Assembly: GCA_963759295.1 (NCBI GenBank)
Contig: CAVWYT010000010.1
Coordinates: 620,001-684,000 of the forward strand
Length of the DNA: 64,000 nucleotides
Direction of reading: 5' to 3'
DNA from: WHSW01 sp963759295
Lineage (GTDB): Bacteria; Actinomycetota; Thermoleophilia; Solirubrobacterales; 70-9
Part shown: positions 25,980-33,499 of the stretch, one piece after another
Layout: the number at the start of each line of letters is the position of its first letter
Position numbering within the stretch: position 1 is the first letter of the stretch
The notes under the pieces: model-generated
Database searches by the model: none
What the model saw: the letters and a program-made list of their open reading frames with translations, nothing else
Told to the model about the DNA's origin: nothing
Made by a program: the position numbers and the translations under genes

Positions 25980-26585
25980 TCACCCCGCCCGCCGGTAGCG
26001 GATGTGCGTGGCGAGCGGAGAGTGGAGCACCTCGACCGGCTCGAACCCGAGTGACTCGACTCCGTCGAACAGCCGCTCGCCGGCCCCTAACAGGACGGGG
26101 GCCACGTCGAGCGTGAGTTCGTCGATCACTCCGGCGGCGAGCGCCTGACGGACGGTCGAGGCCCCGCCCGCGATGTCGATGCCATCCTCGCCGGCCGTCT
26201 CACGCGCCTGCGCGTATGCGGCCTCGAAGCCCTGGGTGACGAAGTGGAAGCTCGTGCCGCCCTCCATCTCGATCGGCTCGCGGGCGTGGTGGGTGAGCAC
26301 GAAGACCGGCGCGTGGTAGGGCGGCTCGGAGCCCCACCATCCATCCCAGCCCCCATCCCACTCGCCGCGGATCGGCCCGAACATGTTGCGGCCCATCACG
26401 TAGGCCCCGCGCGGTCGCATGAGCCAGCCCTCTGCCGTCGCGTCCGCGTCGTTCGCGCGCTCGTCGCCGAGGTGCCAGCTATGGACCTCCCTGCCGCGCT
26501 TCCCCAGCGGATTCTCCCGGCTCTGGTCCGGCCCGGCGACGAAGCCATCGAGCGAGATCGACATGTGGCAGGTGGTGTCCGGCAT
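25980..26585 (-). CDS. dihydrofolate reductase family protein (RibD C-terminal-like)
   Basis: 201 residues from ATG 26585, preceded by GGAGG; the frame extends further but without domain similarity. Seen: TTCHMSISLDGFVAGPDQS (4-22), the YVMGRNMFG strand, and IDIAGGASTVRQALAAGVID followed by LTLDVAPVLLGAGERLFD, all typical of the RibD_C/DHFR-fold NADPH reductases. The exact substrate (folate, riboflavin precursor or other) is not shown; many such genes have no known role. Confidence 0.82.
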   Translation of the reverse strand: MPDTTCHMSISLDGFVAGPDQSRENPLGKRGREVHSWHLGDERANDADATAEGWLMRPRGAYVMGRNMFGPIRGEWDGGWDGWWGSEPPYHAPVFVLTHHAREPIEMEGGTSFHFVTQGFEAAYAQARETAGEDGIDIAGGASTVRQALAAGVIDELTLDVAPVLLGAGERLFDGVESLGFEPVEVLHSPLATHIRYRRAG

Positions 26586-26998
26586 CAGCGTCCTCCAAGC
26601 CATTGCGGTTTGCAAGCGTCGGCACCGCAGCCTAGCCAGGGACAACTCGACGATCGCCCCGACGCCTGCCGCGAAAGTCCGTCACGGGCGCGCCTCACAG
26701 TGAGCAAGCGAGCAGATCAAGGCCAAGCGTGGCGTTTACCAAGAGCCGGTGAGCCAGCGCTAGAGGCCGCTTCACTCGATCAGCGCATCTTTGTTGCGCT
26801 CAGTAACGAGGCCGCGAGTGCGCTACCTCAGGGTGCGGGCAAGGGCCGCCGGGGACTTCGGCTTTCAGAGCTCGTCGAGCAGGCGAGGCCCAGGCACAAG
26901 TCAATCGCTGCCATTTTGCTGCCACTCCCCGTTGCGTTAGTGGCGACTGAACTCGCCGAACAGGAACAAAGCCTGCTCTATAAGCGGCTTTTCTCGGA
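26586..26998. other. gene-poor stretch
   Basis: Between the reductase gene and the tRNA-Val fragment I see no coding frame with family similarity, no hairpin terminator and no integrase remnant. Confidence 0.4.
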
Positions 26999-27045
26999 TG
27001 CGCGCTGCTGGTTTCGAACCAGCGACCTCTCGCGTGTGAAGCGAT
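26999..27045 (-). pseudogene. 3' fragment of tRNA-Val(CAC)
   Basis: On the minus strand: a CGC-TTCACAC-GCG anticodon arm (CAC anticodon), then AGGTC, a perfect T arm GCTGG-TTCGAAA-CCAGC and an acceptor-like end AGCGCGCA. The 5' side has no matching acceptor or D arm, and the anticodon stem's outer pair is broken. It looks like the tRNA portion of an attachment site. Confidence 0.6.
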
Positions 27046-27161
27046 GGGCCAATACACAACCCGTCGACGCGGTTCTCGACCTTGGTGCCCGCCCCGATGT
27101 TCATCCATCCGCCCGCCGGCCGGACCAGCAACCCGAAACCCCCGTTTAGCAGGCAATTCAG

Positions 27162-27247
27162 TGCGGCCGAGAGGAGTCGAACCTCCACGCCCCGTGAGGG
27201 GCACAAGGCCCTCAACCTTGCGCGTCTACCAGTTCCGCCACAGCCGC
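27162..27247 (-). tRNA. tRNA-Leu (anticodon GAG)
   Basis: 86 bases on the minus strand with a full class II cloverleaf: acceptor GCGGCTG/CGGCCGC with discriminator A, D arm with CTGGTAGACGCGC, anticodon arm CAAGG-TTGAGGG-CCTTG, long variable arm GCCCC-TCAC-GGGGC, T arm GGAGG-TTCGACT-CCTCT. CCA is not encoded. A TAGAAT -10 box lies 14 bases upstream (27262-27267). Confidence 0.93.
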
Positions 27248-27261
27248 TTGAGGGAGAGGCG

Positions 27262-27267
27262 ATTCTA
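27262..27267 (-). promoter_or_regulatory. -10 box of tRNA-Leu
   Basis: TAGAAT on the minus strand, 14 bases before the mature 5' end. Confidence 0.4.
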
Positions 27268-27329
27268 GAGGGCCGGGCGCCATCGGCCGCTGCCGGGACG
27301 CGCTCCTTGCGTCCGTCCGCAGGGGGGTC

Positions 27330-27350
27330 TACTATACGAACAAGTGTTCT
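27330..27350 (+). promoter_or_regulatory. lexA promoter with LexA (SOS) box
   Basis: The -10 TACTAT (27330-27335) is followed directly by CGAACAAGTGTTCT (27337-27350), matching the CGAAC-N4-GTTCG box of Gram-positive LexA at nine of ten fixed positions. The box covers the expected transcription start, so LexA would repress its own gene. Confidence 0.8.
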
Positions 27351-27399
27351 GGTCAGAGGGGCCGGGACGCGGCAAAGACACCGAAGGAGCGAACGAGCA

Positions 27400-28002
27400 G
27401 TGGACCTGACGAAGCGCCAGAAGGAGATCTTCGACTTCATCTCCAAGTACGCGTCCAAGTACGGGTATCCGCCGACCGTTCGCGAGATCGGCAAGGCGGT
27501 CGGGCTGCATTCATCCTCGACCGTGCATGCCCACCTCGCGAACCTCGAGAAGATTGGCCTGCTGCGCCGCGACCCGACCAAGCCGCGGGCGATCGAGCTG
27601 CTCGTCGACCGGGCGAAGCGGGCGATGCGGGGCCCAGGCCTGCCGCTGGTCGGACAGGTGGCCGCCGGGGAGCCGATTCTCGCCGAGGAGAACATCGAGG
27701 AGTACCTCGAGGTCCCCGACGTGATCGGCGGCGAGACCGGGGATTACATCCTTCGCGTCAAGGGTGACTCGATGATCGGCGCCGGGATCCTCCAGGACGA
27801 CTACGTCGTCGTCCGGCCGACACAGGTCGCCGACGACGGCGAGATCGTCGTCGCGATGATCGACGACGAGGCGACGGTGAAGAGCTTCTACAAGGAGAAG
27901 GATCGCGTTCGGCTCGAGCCCGCCAACGAGGCCTACGAGCCGATCCGGACTGCGGACGCCCAGATCCTCGGGCGCGTGGTCGGGGTGTTCAGGAGCGTTT
28001 GA
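27400..28002 (+). CDS. lexA: LexA, SOS response repressor
   Basis: Represses DNA-damage genes until RecA-stimulated self-cleavage. The 200-residue length is standard. Seen: an N-terminal winged helix (LTKRQKEIFDFISKYASKYG, PPTVREIGKAVGLHSSSTVH), the cleavage site Ala-Gly in GQVAAGEP near residues 86-87, the nucleophile in GDSMIGAG near 126, and the general-base lysine in ATVKSFYKE near 164. The start is GTG 27400 after GGAG. It carries its own SOS box, and the radical SAM gene at 44262 has a second one. Confidence 0.95.
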   Translation: MDLTKRQKEIFDFISKYASKYGYPPTVREIGKAVGLHSSSTVHAHLANLEKIGLLRRDPTKPRAIELLVDRAKRAMRGPGLPLVGQVAAGEPILAEENIEEYLEVPDVIGGETGDYILRVKGDSMIGAGILQDDYVVVRPTQVADDGEIVVAMIDDEATVKSFYKEKDRVRLEPANEAYEPIRTADAQILGRVVGVFRSV

Positions 28003-28003
28003 C

Positions 28004-28240
28004 TTGGGCGCCGTCGCCACAAGCGCGGGCCCGGCGCTCCTCCACGATCCGCTCGCGGCGGAGCGCCCGGCCCAGCGGCTGTTCGACCCGCCACGCGCCG
28101 ATGGGGGAGGTTCGCTCGAGGAGATGATCCTCGGCGTCTGGGAGGACCTCTCGCGCCAGGGTCATGCCGGGTGCCCCGTCTGCGGCGGACGGATGAACGT
28201 CGGCGAGGCCTGCGACGGATGCGGCTCGACCCTTTCCTGA
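28004..28240 (+). CDS. small zinc-ribbon protein
   Basis: 78 residues starting at TTG 28004, two bases past the lexA stop, thus likely cotranscribed. The C-terminal GCPVCGGRM...CDGCGS gives two CxxC pairs for one zinc ion; the middle GGSLEEMILGVWEDLSRQGH is a helix. No family name can be given. Its place after lexA suggests SOS-linked expression. Confidence 0.6.
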   Translation: MGAVATSAGPALLHDPLAAERPAQRLFDPPRADGGGSLEEMILGVWEDLSRQGHAGCPVCGGRMNVGEACDGCGSTLS

Positions 28241-28252
28241 GCCCGAGCGGTG

Positions 28253-29839
28253 CTACTCGACCACGAGCCCGTGGCGGGTCGTGTTCTCGGTCGTCACCCG
28301 CGGCTCGAGGAAGTTGAGCAGGTAGTCGGGTCCGCCCGCCTTCGAGCCCGATCCCGAGAGCTTGTTGCCGCCGAACGGCTGGCGGCCGACCATCGCCCCG
28401 GTGGTGTGCCGGTTGACGTAGAGGTTGCCGACCGGAAGCCTGGCGATGACGCGCGCGATCGTCGCTGGATCGCGTGAGAAGAGCCCGCCGGTGAGCGCGA
28501 ACGGAAGCGCCTCGACCGCCTCGCACGCGGCGTCGATCGAGGTCACCGACTCGATCGTGAGCAGCGGTCCGAAGATCTCCTCGCGCAGGATCGGCGAGCC
28601 CTGTTCGACCCCACGAACCAGAGTCGGAGGACAGAACCAACCTGGGCCGTCGGGCGCGGGAGCCTGGGCGATCACCTCGCCCTCTCGGCCGGCCCGCTCG
28701 ACGTACCCGAGCACGCGCCGTTGGGCGTCGGCCTCGATCACCGGCGGCACGTCGGTATCGAGCTCGGCGGCCTGGCCCACCCTCAGCAGCTCGACCGCCC
28801 CTGCGACCCGTTCGGCGAGCGCGTCGGCGATTCGTTCGGCGACCAGCACCCTGGCGGCGGCCGAGCACTTCTGGCCGGCGTACACGAACGCCGAGCGAAC
28901 GATTCCCGGGACCGCCTCGTCGAGGTCGGCGTCGGCGTCGACGAGCACGCAGTTCTTGCCGCCCATCTCGGCGACCACTCGCTTCAGGTGCGACTGGCGC
29001 TCACGGTGGACCGCCGCCTCGCGCACGATCTCGAGGCCAACAGCGCTCGAACCCGTGAACGCGATCACGTGCACGCCGGGATGGCGCACGAGCGCGGCGC
29101 CGATCGGGCCGTGTCCGGGCAGCAGCGCGATCGCTCCCGGCGGCACGCCGGCGTCGAGCAGCGCGTCGACGAGCGCGAGCGCGAGGGCCGGTGACTGCTC
29201 CGCGGGCTTGAGGACGACGCCGTTGCCCGCCGCTAGGCCGGCGGAGACCATCCCGGTCGGGATCGCGAGCGGGAAGTTCCAGGGCGAGATCACCGCGACG
29301 ACGCCGCGGGCTGCATAGCGCATCGCGTTTCGCTCCCCGGCGACCTGGGCGACGGCGCCGCCGGCCTCGAGACGAATCGCCTCACGAGCGTAGTACTCGA
29401 TGAAGTCGATCGCCTCGCAGACGTCCGCATCCGCTTCCGGCCACGGTTTCGCGCACTCGCGGACCTGGAGCGCGGCGAGCTCCGGACGCCTCGAGCGCAG
29501 GGCCTGGGCCGCCGCGATCAGCACCGCCGCGCGTTCGGGGGCCGGCCGACGCGACCACTCGCGGGCAGCCTCAGCGGCGGCGGAGACCGCGGCCTCGACA
29601 TCCGCCCCGCTCGCCTCGGCAGCGGTCGCAACGACGCGCTCCGGGTCACCCGGATCGGTGGAGGTGAAGTCGCTCCCCTCGCGGCGCTCGCCGCCCACGA
29701 TCACCGGCACCGAGATCGGCATCCGCGCGTCGATCGCCTCCAGCGAGTCGGCGAGCGCCGTCCGATTGGCGGCGCGGCGCAGCTCGAGCGGCGGCTCGTT
29801 GCGAAATGGCGGCGGCGCGGCTCGCCGATCGTCGCTCAT
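28253..29839 (-). CDS. pruA: L-glutamate gamma-semialdehyde (P5C) dehydrogenase
   Basis: Second step of proline breakdown: oxidises glutamate semialdehyde to glutamate with NAD+. The 528-residue length fits stand-alone P5C dehydrogenases. Seen: VVAVISPWNFPLAIPTGMVS near 175-194, IAFTGSSAVGLEIV near 259 (NAD loop), VVAEMGGKNCVLVD with the catalytic Glu near 290, FVYAGQKCSAAARVLV with the nucleophilic Cys near 324, and EEIFGPLLTIE near 424. The proline dehydrogenase gene lies immediately upstream on the same strand (28 bases between), so the two form a catabolic operon. Confidence 0.93.
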   Translation of the reverse strand: MSDDRRAAPPPFRNEPPLELRRAANRTALADSLEAIDARMPISVPVIVGGERREGSDFTSTDPGDPERVVATAAEASGADVEAAVSAAAEAAREWSRRPAPERAAVLIAAAQALRSRRPELAALQVRECAKPWPEADADVCEAIDFIEYYAREAIRLEAGGAVAQVAGERNAMRYAARGVVAVISPWNFPLAIPTGMVSAGLAAGNGVVLKPAEQSPALALALVDALLDAGVPPGAIALLPGHGPIGAALVRHPGVHVIAFTGSSAVGLEIVREAAVHRERQSHLKRVVAEMGGKNCVLVDADADLDEAVPGIVRSAFVYAGQKCSAAARVLVAERIADALAERVAGAVELLRVGQAAELDTDVPPVIEADAQRRVLGYVERAGREGEVIAQAPAPDGPGWFCPPTLVRGVEQGSPILREEIFGPLLTIESVTSIDAACEAVEALPFALTGGLFSRDPATIARVIARLPVGNLYVNRHTTGAMVGRQPFGGNKLSGSGSKAGGPDYLLNFLEPRVTTENTTRHGLVVE

Positions 29840-29867
29840 CGCCCGCCGCCATTTGGGCCGTGCTCGC

Positions 29868-31239
29868 TCATGGTGCCGCGAGCAGCTCCTCGAGCGGCGT
29901 GCCGCCGGCCTGCTCGGCGAGGAACGAGCTGTTGGCGGTGTTCTCGAGCAGCCGCCGCACCAAGTACGCCATCCCGGCCACCAGGTCGCCGACCGGGCAG
30001 TAGACGCGGGTCCGGACGCCGGACTCCGCGAGCGCTCGGGCGAGATCGTCGCCGAGCCCGCGGAGCACCTGCACCTCGACCCCCGCCTCGCCGCCTCCGG
30101 TCAGTCGGCTGTAGGCGACGGCGTGGCTGATCGAGCGCAGGTTGTGCGATCCGATCGCGACCCGCACCGCGCCGGGGTCGTGGGCGGCGAGGTCGATCAA
30201 CCTCCGGCTCAGCCGCTCGAAGTTGCGGTCGGACTCCGGCTTGTCCTCGAACACCGGCGGCGGCCAGCCGTGCTGGGCGGCCTCGACGACCTCGTGGTCC
30301 CAGTAGGCGCCCTTGACGAGGCGGATGGTCAGCGGCTGGCGCCGCTCCGCGGCCGCCGCGGCGGCGAGGAACTGGTCGAGCTCTTGCTCGGAGTCACGCA
30401 GGTACGCCTGCGAGACGAGGCCGATCGAGGGGCCGTCGCGGAACTCCGGCTCGGCGAGCAGCTCGAACAGCAGCTCCCGGGTCGTCTCGCGGCTGTCCAT
30501 GGACTCCATGTCGATGTGCAGGTGCGCCTCGCGCTCGCGAGCCGTCCGCAGCAGCGGTCGCAGCCTCACCGCCGCGTCGTCGATCCCGCGGCGGGGCTGC
30601 TCGGGGCGGATCAGCGGCGTCAGCGCGGTCACCTTGATCGAGAGGTTGGCGCGCGCCAGCCGCCCGGCGAAATCGCGATCGAGAAGCGGCTGCTCGGGAA
30701 AGGCGGCGGCGCGGGCCGAGAGCGACTCGAGCGCGCCCGAGCATCGCGCCGCGTAGCGGTCGGCCTCGGCCACGGGTCACGGTCGCCTCGCCGAGCAGGT
30801 CGATCGAGCTCGCGATCCCCGCCCTCCAGAGGCGCTCGAGCTCGGGCGCCGCGTCGTCGGGCGAGTCCCCGGCGATGAACCGGTGCGCCATGTGGCGGAC
30901 GCCCGCCGCCGTCGCGGCTCCGAGCGCCAGTCTGCCCGCCTTCGTGTGGGCGGCGCGCATCGCGGCCTTGAGCGGCGCCGGCCGGTGCTCGACCTCGCCG
31001 ACGAGCGAGGCTAGATGGCGGGCGAGGTCCTCCGTCGAGTGGCAGGCGGGGGTGACGTCGACGAGCCGGAAGAGCGCCGCCCTCAGCTCCCGATCGCTGG
31101 TCGTCAGCCGCATCGCCCGCTCGTCGAGCGCTCGGATCGGATGCCGTGCGGGCCGCGGCAGGTGTCCGGCGATCGCGCGACCGACCGAGAGGATCTCGCG
31201 CTCGAGCACCCGGTGGTCGGTGGACGCGGCGCCCGCCAT
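29868..31239 (-). CDS. proline dehydrogenase (frameshifted)
   Basis: First step of proline breakdown, an FAD enzyme passing electrons to quinone. The two parts join at about 30768-30775. The N-terminal part (ELRAALFRLVDVTPACHSTE, then HRFIAGDS, then DLLGEATVT) is in one frame. The catalytic barrel follows in the next (NLSIKVTALTPLIRPEQP, TIRLVKGAYWDHE, IGSHNLRSI). One surplus base, in the CGTGGCC stretch after EATVT, separates them. The total length is one base over a multiple of three. The start is ATG 31239 (or TTG 31242). Paired with pruA downstream. If the base is real the gene is broken; if an error, it is a normal 456-residue enzyme. Confidence 0.82.
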
Positions 31240-31335
31240 CAAGGTCCCCGGTCGATAGGCGCCATCACGCTCCCATCTTCCCGCGCCGGCTTGCTTGCAA
31301 CAACCCGATCAGGCGACGCGCCCGCGGGCGCCCCC

Positions 31336-31341
31336 TACACT
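31336..31341 (+). promoter_or_regulatory. -10 box of rnpB
   Basis: TACACT, followed after seven bases by the first base of the RNase P RNA P1 helix at 31349. Confidence 0.5.
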
Positions 31342-31348
31342 TGATCTC

Positions 31349-31707
31349 GCTGGCTGTGCAGTCGCGGGAGGTGAGAGCCACTCGAGGAAAGTCCGGACAC
31401 CGCAGGGCAAGGTGGTGGGCAACCCCCACCCGGGGAAACCCGCGGGAACAGTGCCACAGAAAAGACACGGCCGATGGCGCGCCAACACGTGAGGCGCGCA
31501 CAGGCAAAGGTGAAATGGTGCGGTAAGAGCGCACCGGCGTCGCGGTGACGCGGCGGCCAGGCAAACCCCACCCGGTGCAAGGCCAAGCAGGATCGATGAC
31601 CCGGCCCGGCGAGATCCAGGTAGGCCGCAGGGCGAAAGCCCCGCCAGGGTCCTAGGCCCAGGCGAGATGGATGGCTGCACCCGACAAAATCCGGCTTACA
31701 GGCCAGC
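31349..31707 (+). ncRNA. rnpB: RNase P RNA, bacterial type A
   Basis: The catalytic RNA that trims tRNA 5' ends. The ends pair (GCTGGC at 31349 with GCCAGC at 31702-31707, helix P1). Conserved blocks are visible: GAGGAAAGTCCGGAC early, CAGGCAAACCCCACC and CGATGACC in the middle, and GACAAAATCCGGCTTACA near the 3' end. The length of 359 bases is normal. A strong terminator follows directly. Confidence 0.95.
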
Positions 31708-31711
31708 TAAG

Positions 31712-31741
31712 GAAGAGGCCCCGCACGGGGCCTCTTCTATT
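31712..31741 (+). terminator. rnpB intrinsic terminator
   Basis: A perfect 11-bp stem, GAAGAGGCCCC-GCAC-GGGGCCTCTTC, followed by TATTT. It begins five bases after the RNase P RNA. Confidence 0.85.
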
Positions 31742-31810
31742 TGCCCGCGGAACGTACGTCTCGGGCTTCGCCCGCCGGGCTCGTCGAACCCCTTTGCTAG
31801 TGTCCCGCCC

Positions 31811-31955
31811 CGCCTAATCCCCGCCGCATACCGCGGGGAGCGGGGGACCCACGCAAGGGGGATCCCCACCGGTCCAGGGGCGAATCGCCGGCACCAGCCG
31901 CGTAGCGCCAGCTCTTTCGGCGCGAGCCCGTCAGCTAACCCCGCAGGCACCGAAA
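31811..31955 (+). ncRNA. ydaO/yuaA-type c-di-AMP riboswitch
   Basis: The leader between a TAGTGT -10 box (31798-31803) and the RlpA-like gene contains the class signatures: ACCGCGGGGAGCGGGGGACC and CCAGGGGCGAATCGCC, and later CGAGCCCGTCAGCTAACCCC with GCAGGC, enclosed by a CTCTTTCGG/CCGAAAGAG pairing. Known: in Actinobacteria this class senses cyclic di-AMP and sits before cell-wall lytic and resuscitation genes, usually turning them off. The downstream gene fits. The boundaries are estimated from the -10 box and the last pairing. Confidence 0.8.
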
Positions 31956-31958
31956 GAG

Positions 31959-32666
31959 ATGCGCCAAGCCCGCACGCGCCAGGTCGCGAACACCGATATT
32001 TCGAATCGACGCCGGGTGGCGCTCGCGCTGGGGGCAGCGGTCCTCGCCCTGATCGCGGCGGCCGGTAGCGCTCTGGCGAGCTCCTCGTCCGGCGGCGTCG
32101 GCGGCCCGGCAGACCCGGTGACCGCCGGTGACGGCTCGACGTCGGGCTGCCCGGACGTGGAGCTCGGCAGCCGCATCCTGAAGCTCGGCGACTGCGGCGA
32201 CGACGTCGAGACGTTGAACTGGATCCTGAAGGCCAAGGACTACCCGCGGGTGCCGCTCGATCAGGATTACGTGGACCCGACCGCCGCGGCGGTTCGGGCC
32301 TTTCAGCGCGAGGCGCGCCTCGACGCGAGCGGTGTAACCGATACGGAGACCACGGCGGCGCTCGTCAACGCGATGCCGAGCCAGCTCGCCACCTGGTACG
32401 GGCCCGGCTTCTTCGGCAACGAGACCGCGTGCGGCAGGGTGCTGACCCGGAGCACGATGGGCGTCGCCCACAAGACGCTTCCGTGTGGCAGCAAGGTCGT
32501 GCTTCGCTACAAGGGCCACTTCGTTCGAACCAAGGTGATCGACCGCGGCCCGTTCACGGACGGCGCCAAGTGGGACCTCACCGAGGCGACCGCGGAGACG
32601 CTTGGCCTCACCTCAACCGACGAGATCCGCGTCGCCAAGCTCGCCCGCCGGGCCGTCGCAGAGTAG
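31959..32666 (+). CDS. secreted RlpA-like protein with peptidoglycan-binding domain
   Basis: 235 residues. Residues 15-40 form a signal or anchor helix (VALALGAAVLALIAAAGSAL). Residues about 70-130 are a PG_binding_1 domain (ILKLGDCGDDVETLNWILKA, then AVRAFQREARLDASG). Residues about 140-225 are a double-psi beta-barrel of the RlpA type (ATWYGPGFFGNETACGRVLT, MGVAHKTLPCGSKV, VIDRGPF). It acts outside the membrane on cell-wall glycan or stem peptides; RlpA proteins include lytic transglycosylases. Expression is likely set by the c-di-AMP riboswitch in its leader, linking wall remodelling to that signal. Confidence 0.87.
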   Translation: MRQARTRQVANTDISNRRRVALALGAAVLALIAAAGSALASSSSGGVGGPADPVTAGDGSTSGCPDVELGSRILKLGDCGDDVETLNWILKAKDYPRVPLDQDYVDPTAAAVRAFQREARLDASGVTDTETTAALVNAMPSQLATWYGPGFFGNETACGRVLTRSTMGVAHKTLPCGSKVVLRYKGHFVRTKVIDRGPFTDGAKWDLTEATAETLGLTSTDEIRVAKLARRAVAE

Positions 32667-32708
32667 CCGCGCGACGACCTGCCCGATGGGGTAGGGGCGC
32701 CGACCGGC

Positions 32709-33278
32709 TCAGGCGGCGGCCGCGGGGAGGGCCGCCGAGTCCGACTTGTCCTGGGGCAGCGCCGCCGCGTTGGCGATCAGGCTCTGGAACTCGTTCATCG
32801 CCAAATGCGCGACCGCCTCGAGCATCTGCTCGTCGGTCCAATCGTGCTCGCGCGCTTCCTCGGCGAGGTGCTGTGATGGACGTCCGTCGGTTGCGATGAG
32901 CGCCTCGAGGAAGGCGAGCATCGCCGCCTCCTTCTCGTCGGCGGAGTCGAACGACCGCGCGCGGGAGATCTCGTCGAGCCCGAGTCCCGCTGCGCGGGCG
33001 GTCTTGGCGTGCTGCGCGATCGAGTACGGATCGCCGCGGCGCTCGGCGATCGCGAGCCCGATCCGCTCGCGCGTCGCCTGCGGCAGCGAGCCTCCGCGGA
33101 GCTCGTGGCGCATGCGCGCGTAGGAGCGCAGCGCGGCGGGTGCTCCGGCGAGGACGCCGATGAACTTGGAGACCTCGCCGGTCGCTCCCTGCACGCCTTT
33201 GATGATCTTGACGCTGCCCTCGGGGGCGGTGAGCTCGTCGTGGATGTGGAAGCGACTGATGTCCGTCTTCACCGTCAT
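32709..33278 (-). CDS. carboxymuconolactone decarboxylase/AhpD-like family protein
   Basis: 189 residues with the CMD core helices: FIGVLAGAPAALRSYARMRH (40-59), LPQATRERIGLAIAERRGDP (65-84), YSIAQHAKTARAAGLGLDEI (85-104). The AhpD CxxC pair expected before the QHAK/xxH motif is absent (GDPYSIAQH), so peroxidase-type thiol chemistry is unlikely. An alkylhydroperoxidase-like fold with another role is a better reading. The upstream region carries a TAGGCT -10 and a CTTAC-N5-GTAAG palindrome over the start of transcription. Confidence 0.75.
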   Translation of the reverse strand: MTVKTDISRFHIHDELTAPEGSVKIIKGVQGATGEVSKFIGVLAGAPAALRSYARMRHELRGGSLPQATRERIGLAIAERRGDPYSIAQHAKTARAAGLGLDEISRARSFDSADEKEAAMLAFLEALIATDGRPSQHLAEEAREHDWTDEQMLEAVAHLAMNEFQSLIANAAALPQDKSDSAALPAAAA

Positions 33279-33313
33279 CGGTTTCCCGCCTTTACTTTAC
33301 TTTTAGCTAGGTA

Positions 33314-33335
33314 CTTACCCGCAGTAAGCAGCCTA
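33314..33335 (-). promoter_or_regulatory. promoter and candidate operator of the CMD-family gene
   Basis: On the minus strand TAGGCT (33330-33335) is followed by the inverted repeat CTTAC-N5-GTAAG (33314-33328), which overlaps the predicted start site. This suggests a repressor; no regulator gene is adjacent. Confidence 0.35.
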
Positions 33336-33460
33336 TCACGGCTCGTGCCTGATTTGTGACGTTTCGCGGCCTTTCCTACTTCTACGAGCGAGACCGCCCG
33401 GAGGCTCTTCGCCGCGTCGACGCGGGCCGACTACCTGTACGCGCGCGGGGCCGTCACGGA

Positions 33461-33466
33461 TAAGGT
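33461..33466 (+). promoter_or_regulatory. -10 box of glnA
   Basis: TAAGGT, placing transcription about 26 bases before the glnA ATG, with GAGGAG as ribosome binding site in the short leader. Confidence 0.4.
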
Positions 33467-33499
33467 TGCGCCGATCCAGCCGTCCACCGAGGAGAACCA

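Noticed and set aside
26999..27075. A functional tRNA-Val
   Set aside because: The 5' side offers no acceptor or D arm able to pair with the 3' half.
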